Shown: positions 17,518 to 28,003 of the stretch, piece after piece
Position numbering within the stretch: position 1 is the first letter of the stretch
How the letters are laid out: the number at the start of each line of letters is the position of its first letter
Assembly: GCF_010993775.1 (NCBI RefSeq)
Contig: NZ_WOTO01000004.1
Location: 124,001 to 188,000 of the forward strand
Reading direction: 5' to 3'
Origin: Fodinicola feengrottensis
GTDB lineage: Bacteria; Actinomycetota; Actinomycetes; Mycobacteriales; HKI-0501
Length of the DNA stretch: 64,000 bases
Position numbers and translations under genes: made by a program
The notes under the pieces: generated by a model
Seen by the model: the letters and a program-made list of their open reading frames with translations, nothing else
What the model was told of the DNA's origin: nothing
The model's database searches: none

Positions 17518-18894
17518 CCGCCTTCCGGCTCCGGCACGCGTGGCTGCCGGGCGGCCTCGTCGGCCCGATCGAGATCGAGGTCGATCCCAAGGGCATCATT
17601 GTGGCGATCCGTACCGGTGGCCATTTCCCGGACGCCACCCATCTGCCCGGCCTCGTGGTGCCGGGTTTCGCCAACACCCATTCGCACGCTTTCCACCGGG
17701 CGCTGCGCGGTCGCGTACACGATGCGGCCGGCACTTTCTGGACGTGGCGGGAGCGAATGTACGCGCTCGCCGACATCCTGACACCCGACCTGGTATTCCA
17801 GCTGGCGCGGGCGGTTTACGCTGAAATGCTGGCAGCCGGCTACACGTCGGTCGGCGAGTTTCACTACCTGCACCACCAACCCGGCGGCAAGCCGTACGAC
17901 GACCCGTACGCGATGACCGCCGCGCTGCATCGGGCGGCCACCGAGGTCGGCATCCGGCTGACCCTGCTGGACACCTGCTACCTGAGTGCCGGGATCGGCC
18001 CGGACCGCACTCCTATCCCGCTTTCCGAGCGACAGCTCCGATTCTCCGACGGCAGCGCGGATCGGTGGGCCTGGCGCTGGCGCGAACTGCGGGAAGTCTT
18101 CCCGGACGACCGGAGTTTCCGGCTGGGCGCGGCCATTCACTCGGTCCGCGCGGTGCCCGAGAACGCCATCGACAAAATCCTGTCCACAGTGGACGCCGAC
18201 ACTCCGCTGCATGTCCATCTTTCTGAGCAACCAGCGGAAAACGAGGACACCCTCGCCGCGTACAACCGCACCCCGACCGGCCTGCTGGCCGACCACGGCG
18301 CGCTCAGCCCGCGGACCACGGCCGTGCACGCGACTCACCTCACCGACACCGACATCTCGACGCTGGCCGACTCCCGTACGAGCATCGCCTTCTGCCCCAC
18401 CACCGAAGCTGACCTGGCCGACGGCATCGGCCAGGCCGGCCGGTTGCACGCCGCCGGCACGCCCTGTGCATCGGCAGCGACCAGCACGCACAGATCGACC
18501 CGCTCGCCGAGATTCGCGCGCTGGAATACGCGAACGCCTATTGTCTGGCACTTTTGCCAGCCTCGGCGAGGAAAAGTCCGGCCAGCGGGTGCATTTCAGC
18601 CCGGCCGAGCTGATTTCCTTCGGTACGGTCAACGGCCACCGCAGCCTCGGCTGGCAGGACGCCGGACAGCTCGTCGTCGGCGCGCCTTTTGACGTCGTAT
18701 GCCTGCAGACCGACTCACCTCGTACCGCCGGCGCCCAGCCCGACCAGCTGGTGATGGCCGCAACGGCCAGCGACGTGCTGCTCACCGTCGTCGGCGGCCG
18801 AATCGTGGTCCGCCAAGGCCGCCACCACACCCTTGGCCGCCCCAGCGAACTCCTCACCGCCGCCATCGAATCCGCCTGGTCCGCCGCCAAATAA
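17514..18894 (+). CDS. hutF: Formimidoylglutamate deiminase HutF (frame breaks)
   Basis: Amidohydrolase-superfamily enzyme that converts N-formimino-L-glutamate to N-formyl-L-glutamate and ammonia. The signature GFANTHSHAFHRALRGR gives the HxH metal site, and GTFWTWRERMY is specific to HutF. Further metal and catalytic residues are in HVHLSEQ and AVHATHLT, and after a missing C near 18470 in CIGSDQHAQIDPLAEIR. A second break near 18550 returns to LGEEKSGQRVHFSPAELISFGTVNGHRSLGWQDAGQLVVGAPFDVV. About 458 codons, normal length. hutH, hutU and hutI are not in the window. Confidence 0.9.
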
Positions 18895-19013
18895 ACCGCC
18901 CCTCTAGCTAATCGAGGAATGCCACCCTCTCCTAGAGAAGGCTTCCGGTGTTGCTGGTGGGGCTGTTTTAGTTAGCTACCCCAACGAAATTCAGCTATTC
19001 GAACAGGCGTACG

Positions 19014-20638
19014 ATGTTCGGTATGGGTTCAGTGCGGTGGTCCCATGGTCAGTCGGCGGCGCCGGCTGATCTGGGAGATGACGCGCTGGTTGGGGACGTG
19101 GTGGAATGCGAGCGGATGCGGGCAATGATTGATGCCCGTCAGGTGGCGTCTTTCGCTGAGTTGGCGCGTCGCCGTGTGGTTGCCGGGCCTTCGTTGGTGA
19201 ATGAGTCCATGACCGCGACGCGTGAGCGGGTGGTGAAGTGGTGTGCGGCGGATTTCGCGCCGGCTCTGCGGGTGGCGCAGGTGACCGCCCAACACCGCCT
19301 GGACACCGCGATCCAGCTCTATAGCGACTTCCCTGCCGTCTGGAAGGCATTGGCCGCCGGGGTGATCACCAGTCCCAAGGCCAGGATCTTCCTGGAGATG
19401 CTGGAGAAACTTCCCGCTGATCTCGCCGCGGAGGTCATCGATGCGACCTTGCCAGATGCGGGTGACCGTACGCCTGGGCAGCTGCGTAAAGCGATCCAGC
19501 GGGCGATCATCGCGGTCGATCCGCAGGCGCCGCCCAGGATCGTCACGAGGAGGCGAAGCAACAGCGGCGGGTGCAGTCGTCGCCAGCAGATGATTCGATG
19601 GCGTGGATGCGGGCCTATCTGACCGCTGATGAGTTGGCCTCGATCATGTCGATCCTGGACGCGTACGCACACTCCTGCCCAGACGACGACCCGCGATCAA
19701 TGGACGTCCGCCGCGCGGACGCGCTGCTGGACCTGATCACCGGCGGCAGCCTGGGTGATATCCCGTCACCGCAACTCCCGGACAATGACCTCCCGGACAA
19801 TGACACCGACAACAGCAACGGAGTCAACCAACCCGCAGCCGACGACACCGGTGTAAGCGGTGGTGGCATCGACGACTGCGGGTACGAGCCGTCCACTTCC
19901 CCAGCAACTGCAGCGGGTTCCGCTTTCCACCAGCGCCCGCGCAAGCCCGGCGTTTGACCTGCGAGTAGTCGTCGGGGCCGGCACACTGCTCGGCCTAGAC
20001 GACAAGCCTGCGTTTTTGGCCGGGTACGCGCGATCCCGGCCAGCATGGCCCGCCGACTCGCCAAAGACTCCACCTGGCGGCGACTACTCACCGACCCCAG
20101 CTCCACCAAGCTCATGGAAGCCGGTCGAGCACGTTATCGACCATCGATGGCGTTGCAGGAATTCATCGAAGCCCGAGACATCACCTGCCGCTGGCCCGGC
20201 TGCCGTACCGCCGCCCAACGTTGCGACAAAGACCACTCCACCCCGTTTCCGGACGGGTGCACCTGCAAAGAAAACCTCCTCTGCCTCTGCCGTTTCCACC
20301 ACCGGCTCAAAACACATTCCGACTGGAAAGTCAGACTCGACCCCGACGGCACCTACACCGTCATGAGCCCCACCGGACGCACCTACATCACCGAGCCACC
20401 ACCACCCGGCGAAGACGACGCGCCTCCGACCAGAAACCGGCGACGCGGATCGATCTACCTAAACGACAAGGACGAACCACGCGTCCAGCCGCCCCCACCC
20501 GAAAAACCCGCCACCTGGCCAGCCGAAAACCGCCCTTCTGAAGGATTTCAGACAGAGAATCACGGCTTAGTACGCCAGAGGGCGGTGACGTCGTCCTCCG
20601 GGGGTTCGGTGACCATCTCGCCGGTGGAGCCGAACTGA
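19014..20638 (+). CDS. DUF222 protein with C-terminal HNH nuclease domain (13E12-like; frame breaks)
   Basis: The N-terminal ~330 residues show the DUF222 pattern ([71 protein letters not shown]), with breaks near 19560 and 19910. The C-terminus is an HNH domain: [26 protein letters not shown], then [25 protein letters not shown], giving two Cys pairs and the D-H and H-H catalytic pairs. Such genes are multicopy in many actinobacteria and are often linked to mobile or repeat DNA, with no proven role. The 3' end overlaps the convergent esterase gene by about 79 bp, so the last 25 codons may be wrong. Confidence 0.8.
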
Positions 20639-22057
20639 CGCGCCTTTCCGTGGTAGACCGGCCAACCTGGGTTTCCGGTGGTGGCGAAGCGGCTCCAAGC
20701 GGCGATCATTTCGTCGCGTACGGCCAGATTTTCCGGCGTTTGCGCGTTGATCGCGGCCAAGCCGTCGAAAATATAGGCGAGTTCGGCGCCGTGGCAGGCG
20801 CCCAGGGCCGGGCCGAAGGGTTCGGCGACGAAGAGGGCCGCGTACGCCCGGCCGCCGGCGGCGACCTGGGCCTGGGCCAGTTGGATCACCGGCACTTTGT
20901 AGATGGCGTCACTGAGGAACAGTGTTCGCAACTCGGTGAGGTCCGCTTGGGGAGCCCGCTTTCGGTACGCGGCAAGGACATCCGCCGGCCGATCGAAACC
21001 GGCGGAGGAGATCTCGGCGAGCAGGGCGGCCTCGTTGGCCGGTGCGTACGCGGGTCCCTGCATCGCCTGGAACAGTCGCATCTCGTCCCGGTTCGCGCTG
21101 ACCAGCAGTGGGATGTCGACCACAGCGCGGGCGATCACCGCATCTTGCGGACGTTGCGGCATGACCTTACCGTCCAAAACGGCACCCCAGGAGCGACCAC
21201 CGGGCAGGTTGCGGCGGCCGAGGTTGTTGTCGATCACGGTCGGCTGCACCGCCAGGAACCGCTCCGTCGGCACGTCCACCAGAGCGTCCACAGTGGACAC
21301 TCCGAGCTTCGCCATCAGGTCCGCCGCGATGTCATTGACTGTCTCGGTGGAGAATATCCGTGAGGTGCTGCCGCTGCTCAGAATCGCCTTGCCGAAGGTG
21401 CCGGCGGCCGCGGGCATCGCGAGCAGAGCGCCGACCGAGAACGCGCCGGCGGACTGGCCGGCCACCGTGATGTTGTCCGGGTCGCCGCCGAAAGCGGCGA
21501 TGGTGTCCTTCACCCAGTGCAGCGCGAGCGCCTGGTCCTGCAGGCCGAGGTTGGTGGAGCCGGCCCACTCCGGACCACCGAGGTCGGCCAGGTGCAGGAA
21601 GCCGAGCGCGCCCACCCGGTAGTTCGCGCGCGACGACGACCACATCCGCCCGCCGCGCCAGCGCGGCACCATCGGTGTCGGGCGGCGACGCCGATCCCAT
21701 CTCATACCCACCGCCGTAGATCCAGACGATCACCGGCCGGCTCCCGGCCACGTCCGGCGTCCACACGTTCAGATACAGACAGTCCTCACTGATCGGCACC
21801 TCTTCGGCTGCCCCGTCGGCGCCGAACGTGGCGGAGTCCAGCGCCATGCCGGCGAACCCGGCCTGCGCCGGCTTGGGCGGGAAGCGGATCGCGTCCCGTA
21901 CGCCTTCCCACGGCCGCACGGGACGCGGCGGCCGCAGCCGGAGCGGCCCGACCGGCGGCTCGGCGAACGGCACTCCGGCGAACAGTGCCCCGCCAGCGGA
22001 CATCGGCAACCCCCGCAGCCGGCCGTACGAGGTCTTGATGGTGTACGCGTCAGTCAT
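20560..22057 (-). CDS. Type-B carboxylesterase/lipase (one frame break)
   Basis: Alpha/beta hydrolase of the cholinesterase-like family, ~497 residues, no signal peptide. [10 protein letters not shown] and [26 protein letters not shown] form the typical start, [11 protein letters not shown] carries the conserved disulfide-site Cys, and [16 protein letters not shown] the oxyanion loop. After a break near 21645, [12 protein letters not shown] and the nucleophile elbow [17 protein letters not shown] follow. The charge-relay His is in [14 protein letters not shown]. It hydrolyses carboxylic esters; substrate unknown. ATG 22057 is used. It precedes nothing in an operon; a LacI gene lies upstream on the same strand. 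Confidence 0.88.
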
Positions 22058-22197
22058 ACCTTGATCATTGTCGGCGACAGGCGCTCTTTCCAGTGCTGGC
22101 AGCCCAGCGTCACATCTGTGGCGGGCCTGCGCGAACGCCGAATGGCGGTGCGGGCCGGGCACCGGTACGCCCGCGGCTGGGTCTGCGGCGGCTGGAC

Positions 22198-23220
22198 CTA
22201 GGTCGTCGAGCGTACGACCAGCTCGGTGGGCAGGATGACCTTGCGGCGGGTCTTCCCGCCGGTGATCGCGGCAACCATCAGCCGGGCGAGTTCGCGGCCC
22301 ATCTGTACGGTCGGCTGCGAAACCGTGGTCAACGGCAGCCAGGCCCGCCCACTGTCCAGGTCATCGCCGAAACCAATCACCGCGACCTCGCGCGGGACGC
22401 GTTTCTTGGCCGTACGCAAAGCTTCCAGCACACCGACGGCATTGACATCGGACGCGGTCAGAATGGCGTCGAAAGGCACGTCACGGGAGATCAGCTCGGC
22501 GGTGCCGGCCCGCGCGCCTTCCTCGGTGTAGTCCGAGGAGACCACCAGAGCCGGGTCTTCCGGCAGCCCGACGGCGGCGAGTCCGCGCTGGTAGCCGGCA
22601 TACCGGTCGTGGCTAGAGCGTTTTGTCGGAATTCCGGTGACGGTCGCGATTCGCCGGCGGCCATTCGCGTACAGATATTCGACAGCCCGCCGGGCACCGC
22701 CGACATTGTCCGCGTCGACATAGCAGGCACCCGGGGTGGCGAACGGTTTTCCCAGGAAAACCACTGGAACTCCGGTGTCCTGCAAGATCCGACCGAAGGA
22801 ATCGCCGCGTTGCGGTGCCAACAACATCACGCCGTCCACGTGCCGGCCGCGGACGTAGTCCTCCAGCCAGGTCCGGTCGGTGGCGGACCGGGCGACCACG
22901 ATGACGAAGCGGTACGGGGTGTCCGCCAGCTCGGCCGACACGCCTTCCACCATGCCAGCGAAAAAAAACGGCTGGCCGAGCATCTGCGTCTGGTCCTCCG
23001 CGACGACCAGGCCGACGGTGTCCGAGCGGCTGGTGACGAGCTGGCGGGCGGCGAGGTTCGGCACATACCCGAGGGCGGCGATCGCCTCCCGGACATTCTT
23101 CTCGACCTCCGGGCTGACCGGCGTGGATCCCCGCACCACCCGGGAAACCGTGGACGCCGACACCCCGGCGCGGGCCGCGACCGCGTCCAACGTCGGCCGC
23201 TCCGGCTGAGACGGGCCCAT
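22198..23220 (-). CDS. LacI-family transcriptional regulator
   Basis: Intact, 340 residues from ATG 23220. Helix-turn-helix and hinge: PTLDAVAARAGVSASTVSRVVRGSTPVSPEVEKNVREAIAALGYVPNLAARQL. The periplasmic-binding-like effector domain follows (TVGLVVAEDQTQMLG, HVDGVMLLAPQRGD, GVPVVFLGKPF, DAILTASDVNAVGVLEALRTAKKRVPREVAVIGFGDDLDS). The downstream esterase on the same strand, 140 bp away, is a possible target; no sugar gene adjoins it, so the inducer cannot be guessed. Confidence 0.88.
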   Translation of the reverse strand: MGPSQPERPTLDAVAARAGVSASTVSRVVRGSTPVSPEVEKNVREAIAALGYVPNLAARQLVTSRSDTVGLVVAEDQTQMLGQPFFFAGMVEGVSAELADTPYRFVIVVARSATDRTWLEDYVRGRHVDGVMLLAPQRGDSFGRILQDTGVPVVFLGKPFATPGACYVDADNVGGARRAVEYLYANGRRRIATVTGIPTKRSSHDRYAGYQRGLAAVGLPEDPALVVSSDYTEEGARAGTAELISRDVPFDAILTASDVNAVGVLEALRTAKKRVPREVAVIGFGDDLDSGRAWLPLTTVSQPTVQMGRELARLMVAAITGGKTRRKVILPTELVVRSTT

Positions 23221-23350
23221 TTCACCCCCAAAGATGACGCGCCGTCCCACCCCCCCCACGGTCGGTCTGGCATTCGCTTCGGGTCTGACACTAGCGAACC
23301 GGCGAGCGCGGTTCGTACGGGTCCGCCGTCGCGCCGCCTACGAACGAAAG

Positions 23351-23386
23351 CGCAGGGGGCCCCTTCGAGTGAAAGGACCCCCTGCG
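23351..23386 (-). terminator. Hairpin terminator downstream of the S53 protease gene
   Basis: CGCAGGGGG (23351-23359) pairs with CCCCCTGCG (23378-23386), with CCTT/AAGG extending the stem towards the loop. It lies 20 bp past the stop of the minus-strand protease gene (23407) and before the LacI gene. There is no long U tract, as is common in actinobacteria. Confidence 0.6.
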
Positions 23387-23406
23387 AGCGTACGTACGAG
23401 CGAGGC

Positions 23407-24852
23407 CTAGCTGAATGCTCCCAGGCCGTGCGGCGCGCCGACCCCGGTCGGGCCGTCCCACCCGGCGACGCCGGTGCAGAGCGCCACATGCGCGCTGCAG
23501 TCGGTGGCACCGTTCTGCGCGTTGCTGCCGCCGACGATGTCGGTGATGCTGCCGGCCGGCGCCGAGTACATCGTGTTCGGACCCTCGACCGAGGACAGCG
23601 CGCCACCGCGGGTGTAAAGCGCCGCGATGAACGGCGAGGCCGCGCTCGTACCGCCGACGGTCAACCAACCGCCGCCGGTGCCACTGTCCGGTGTGTACGT
23701 GTCGTACACCGAAACTCCGGTGTACGGGTCAGCGTCCGCGGACACGTCCGAGGTGGCCCGGTGACCGGCGCAGTTCGCCGAAGCCGCCGCCGACTGGCCG
23801 ACCGCGGCCGCCAGGTTCGTCGCGCACCCACTGCCCGCGCCCACGAAACTCGTGGTGCCCTGCGAGTTGGTGAACGTGCCGCCCCATGCCTTCTGCGTGA
23901 AGGTCTGACCGCCGTCGGTGGTGGTCAGCGTCGTACCGCCGGCCGAGGTCACCCATGGCAGCTGCTGCGGCCAGATCTGTGTGTTGCCGGCATATCCACC
24001 GTCACCGGAGGACGCCACCACGGCCATTCCTTGTGGTGCAAGGCAATCGCCGGCGCGCCGGCGCCGATGTAGCTGGCCTGCAGGCCCGGCGGCAGGCCAT
24101 AGCTCATGCTCACCGACTTCGCGCCGAGGGTCGCCGCCTCCTTGACCGCGGTGCCGAAGTCGTCGGCCAGCGCGCCAGGCAGCTGCAGCGTCGCCGCCTC
24201 CAGCAGCTTGAGCAGGCTCATCGGAATCTGTACGACGGTGATGTGGCAGGTCGGGCAACCCGCCGACGCCATGTCGACGTCCAGCGCGCGGTCTCGGTCG
24301 CGTACGATTCCTCGACCGAGGCCAGCGACGAGTCCGGGGCGAGCGCCGGGCCACCGTGGTAGTCCACGATTTTCAGGCAACCGTTGGCAACTGTGCAGGC
24401 CGAGAGGCCGTAGTAGCTGCGGTACGTGCCGAGGTCGGCCTCAAGATTCGGGTACGCCCCAACCGCCACGATCGACTCGGTGCTGGTCGGGCCGACGGTC
24501 GGAGCCGGCAGGAAATACGCCTTCGCGAGGTCTCCCGGGCCGTAGCCGGTCGGCGTCGCGGTGGTCATCGGGGTGGCCGAGCCCTTGCTGGTCGTCACCG
24601 TCAACAGGTCGCAGCCGAGGTTTACGAGCCGGCCCCGCAGCTGGGTCTGACAGTTGTGCCGGACGCCGTGCGTCGCGGCGAGATTTCCGGCTCGTACCGC
24701 CTTGGCCACCGCGGCGGCATTGGGGGTATTAGGCTGTTTTTTGTCGGTGCTGCGGAGGCTGGTGCCGCCGCCACCACCAACGCAGAAGCGGCCGCCGCAG
24801 CGACCACTAATCTGATGATTTTCCTGGTTCTGCCGGATTTGGACACCCGCAT
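23407..24852 (-). CDS. Secreted S53-family serine-carboxyl protease (sedolisin type; several frame breaks)
   Basis: Signal peptide KIIRLVVAAAAASALVVAAAPASA. A propeptide is short or poorly resolved. The catalytic domain shows the S53 Glu/Asp pair region (VEESYATETA, then LDVDMASAGCPTCHI in another frame), the oxyanion Asp in VVASSGDGGYAG, and the nucleophile serine in GGTSAASPFIAALY. Cysteine pairs (CQTQLRGRLVNLGCD, GCATNL, DCSAHVALC) fit an extracellular enzyme. Breaks occur near 24770, 24310 and 24035. Sedolisins are acid endopeptidases; some actinobacterial members have other pH optima. Followed by a terminator, so a single-gene unit. Confidence 0.85.
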
Positions 24853-24987
24853 ACCGCCACCGCCCTCGTGAAGAACAGCCGCTAATTACCGTGCAAATGG
24901 GACCAAGACCGCCGCTACTTGGCGGTAGCGGCCAGCGCAACCTAAACCCGCTTCAGAAGTCTTGACAAGACTCCTTGCCAAATTCGG

Positions 24988-25973
24988 TCAGAATTGCGAA
25001 CTATTTCCTGATTCTCCGGTTAAGCGCAAGTTAAAGAGCGGAAAAAGTCGGTCGGCATTCAGGTACGTACAAATGCCCGCTATCCGTTCGCCGCGAATAT
25101 CGAAGAGCACCAACGCCCATGGCTTGTAGCCGCCACCGGACGCCGGGACATATTGCCCGTACGCCGGCATGCCACTCGCCTCGACCGGCACGAACACCGA
25201 GCCCTTGCACGGTCCGTCGGCGCCGCCCACCCAGGCGCCCCGGATCGCCTCCCGGCCGCGCAACCACCATCGGAACGGCGGCATGGACATGGTCGCGTCT
25301 TCGTGCAACAACGCGGTGAGCGCTTCCACGTCGTACCGCTCAAAGGCGTCGACGTACCGGCCGAGAAGTTTTCGCTGCTCATCGTCCATCGGCCGGCCAG
25401 CGGCCAGCTCTCGACTGTCCATAGTGGACCGTGCGCGTTGCAACGCGCTGTTGACCGAGGCCACCGACGCGTCCAGCAGATCGGCCACTTCGTCGGCTTT
25501 CCAGCGCAACACGTCACGCAGGATGAGAGCACGGCGCGCTGTTTTGGCGGCAGCTGCTGCAGGGCGGCCACGAAGGCCAGCCGCACGGTCTCCCGCTGAG
25601 CCGCCAGCTCGGCGGGATCGGCGTGCGCCGCCAGCACGCGGCTCGACGGAATCGGCTGCACCCAGGCACTGTCCGGCAACGGCACCCCGATCGGCGACCC
25701 GGGCTGGCTCGGAGCGCTCAGATCCATCGGACGAGCCCGCCGCTGCACACTGCGGAGCATGTCGAAACAGACGTTCGTGGCGATCGCGTAGACCCAGGTC
25801 TTAAGCGACGCCCGGCCGCCCTGGAAGCCGTCGATGCTCTGCCACGCGCGTACGAACGCCTCCTGCACGGCGTCCTCGGCCTCGAAACCGGACCCCAGCA
25901 AGCGATAGCAGTAGCCAGTGAGCCCGATCCGGTGCTCCTCCAGCCGTACGTCCAACCCTTCGGCCACGCCCAT
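24988..25973 (-). CDS. ECF RNA polymerase sigma factor with SnoaL-like C-terminal domain (one frame break)
   Basis: Sigma region 2: GLTGYCYRLLGSGFEAEDAVQEAFVRAWQSIDGFQGGRASLKTWVYAIATNVCFDMLR. Region 4: [41 protein letters not shown], interrupted by a 2-bp duplication (GAGAG, 25525-25529). A SnoaL/NTF2-like domain of ~120 residues follows (YVDAFERYDVEALTALLHEDATMSMPPFRWWLRG), as in SigG/SigJ-type ECF factors, where it modulates activity instead of a separate anti-sigma factor. No anti-sigma gene adjoins. About 327 residues. Confidence 0.87.
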
Positions 25974-26058
25974 CCCCCAACCCTACGTAATGACCTGGCC
26001 AGCACGTGGATATCGTGTACGTCATTCGCTGACATGAAGGGCACGCGGTCCTCACGAC

Positions 26059-26844
26059 ATGGCCGACGACGTAGAGAATCTCCTCCGGATGGCCGACGTG
26101 CACTGGTGGGCGCGGGGTCGCCGACGGCTGATCGCCCAGCATGCCGGCAAAATTCGCGGTCGCTACCACTGCGACGGCCACGCCCAGCCAGTCGCCCTCG
26201 ACGTCGGCGCCGGGGTCGGGCAAATCACCGACGTGCTGCGCGACGGCGGCTGGAAGGCGCTCGCGGTCGAGCTGGACGCGGAAGGCGCGTCGGCGATCGG
26301 GCGCCGCGGTCACAGCGCGTTCCGTGGCGACGCCACCCGGCTGCCGCTGGCCGACGAGAGCGTCGACCTGGTGGTCAGCTCGGACGTACTCGAACACATC
26401 CCCGACCATGTCAGCGCCGCCGCCGAGCTGCTGCGGGTGCTGCGCCGCGGCGGCTTCGCGCTGGTGGCGGTGCCGGCGCATCCCGCGCTGTGGTCCGCGC
26501 ACGACGTGGCCATCAACCACCAGCGCCGCTATCGCCGATCGGAGCTGATCGACCTGATGCGAGACGCTGGTTTCGCGCTGGACGACAGTCAGGTGTGGAG
26601 CTGGAACATTCTGCTCTATCCAGCCGTACGAACAGTCCGCGCGATGGGCCGTCGACGGTTGGAAGCGGCCGCGGATGCCAGTCCTGACAGTGAAAGCGAC
26701 CCGAAAAGTGACCTGGCACCGGTCCATCCGATCGTCAACTGGATCCTGACCATCGTGTTGCGGATCGAGTCCGTCCTGCCGCACTGGCTCGCCGTACGAC
26801 TGCCCGGCGTCTCACTGGTGGTGCTCGCCCGCCGGCCAGCCTGA
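26059..26844 (+). CDS. Class I SAM-dependent methyltransferase (type 11)
   Basis: 261 residues, intact. The SAM-binding motif is ALDVGAGVGQITDVLRDGGWKALAVELD, followed by RGDATRLPLADESVDLVVSSDVLEHIPDHVSAAAELLRVLRRGGFALVAVPAHPALWSAHD. The C-terminal third contains two hydrophobic stretches (IVNWILTIVLRIESVLPHWLAVRLPGVSLVVLAR), suggesting membrane association, as in methyltransferases acting on lipid or polyprenyl-linked substrates. Substrate unknown. Its stop abuts, with no gap, the stop of the convergent LacI gene. Confidence 0.82.
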   Translation: MADDVENLLRMADVHWWARGRRRLIAQHAGKIRGRYHCDGHAQPVALDVGAGVGQITDVLRDGGWKALAVELDAEGASAIGRRGHSAFRGDATRLPLADESVDLVVSSDVLEHIPDHVSAAAELLRVLRRGGFALVAVPAHPALWSAHDVAINHQRRYRRSELIDLMRDAGFALDDSQVWSWNILLYPAVRTVRAMGRRRLEAAADASPDSESDPKSDLAPVHPIVNWILTIVLRIESVLPHWLAVRLPGVSLVVLARRPA

Positions 26845-27872
26845 CTACTTTTTCGTACAGCCGCAGGAATCGCGGTGCACGAGACTCGGCGACAGGCGTT
26901 CGGTGCGGGGTGACCTGGTCGGGTCGGCCAACCGGTCCATCAGAAGTTGTACGGCGCAGGTGCCGATTTCCCTGGTGGGCTGGGCCATCACGGTCAGTCG
27001 GGGAGAAAAATCCTCCGCCCACGGGAATCGTCGAAAGCCACCAATGCGATGTCGTCCGGCACGGTGAGACCGGCTTCGCGGATCGCCCGTACGGCACCAA
27101 TAGTCATGCTGTTGTTGCCGACCACCACCGCGGTCGGCCGCTCCGGAAGGTCGAGCAACGCGTGCATCGCCTTGCAGCCGGCATGCTGTTCGGAGTCCCC
27201 ATCCACCACCAGTTCGTCGGTGATCGGCAGGCCGCGCCGGGACATCCCGAGCCGGTAGCCGTGGTCCCGTTCGATCGTCGTACTCAGCCCCGGCCGGCCG
27301 CGGACGAACGCGATCCGCCGGTGCCCGTTGCTGGCCAGGTGATCGACCAGGGCGGCGACCGGCTCGGCGTTGTCCGGGCCGACCTGGTCGAACCGGTCGT
27401 CGACCATCCGGTCCACGAACACCGCGGGCACCGCGCGGTCGGCCAGGTAGCCGATGGTACGTACCGGGTCGGTGGAGGGCGCCACGATCAGGCCGTCGAC
27501 CCGGCGTTGGTGCAGGGTCTGGACGACCGCGAGCTCATCCGCCGGCTCATCGTGCGAGTCCGCGAGCAGCAACGTGTAGCCGGCGCGTACGAGCGCGGCC
27601 TCGATTCCTTGCAGGACCTCGACGAGCGAGGGGTTTGAGATCGCCGAGACAACGACTCCGATAGAGCGGGTGCTTTGGGTGACCAGCGACCGGGCCACGG
27701 TGTTGTGCGTGTAGCCAGACTCGCCGATCGCCGCCAACACCGCTTCGCGGGTCTGCTCGCGGACCACTCGGGTGCCGTTGAGGACGTGCGACACCGTCGC
27801 GATGGACACACCGGCGAGCCGCGCCACCTCGGCCATCGTCACCGCTGATCCGGCACGACCGGGCCTGACCAT
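26845..27872 (-). CDS. LacI-family repressor of the adjacent sugar ABC operon (one frame break)
   Basis: Helix-turn-helix TMAEVARLAGVSIATVSHVLNGTRVVREQTREAVLAAIGESGYTHNTVARSL, then the effector domain (SIGVVVSAISNPSLVEVLQGIEAALVRAGYTLLLAD, GLIVAPSTDPVRTIGYL, AVVVGNNSMTIGAVRAIREAGLTVPDDIALVAFDDS). A break at ~27003 in a short homopolymer shifts to the frame ending PRLTVMAQPTREIGTCAVQLLMDRL and SLVHRDSCGCTKK. It diverges from the transporter operon at 28004 with a large palindrome between them, so it is the probable repressor. Confidence 0.87.
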
Positions 27873-27911
27873 CGATCACCTCTTCTCGACCGACTGAGTG
27901 GCGTGACGATA

Positions 27912-27943
27912 CCACGTAAGCGCTTGCGTAAACGCTTACGTGG
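27912..27943. promoter_or_regulatory. Compound LacI operator ahead of the sugar/polyol ABC operon
   Basis: CCACGTAAGCG (27912-27922) and CGCTTACGTGG (27933-27943) are perfect 11-bp inverted arms around 10 bp. Inside lie two overlapping LacI-like palindromes, GTAAGCGCTTGC and GTAAACGCTTAC, both of the common form GTAANCGCTTNC. It lies 40 bp upstream of the divergent LacI start and 60 bp upstream of the transporter start. Confidence 0.7.
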
Positions 27944-28003
27944 CCGTACGGTGCCTGCAGTGGCGTACCAAAGAGATGCCGGTCACAACCCCAGGGAGCG
28001 CCC

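Noticed and set aside
19014..20638. Mobile intron or homing endonuclease
   Set aside because: The HNH domain is fused to DUF222, the common 13E12-like chromosomal family; no intron boundaries or insertion site are visible.
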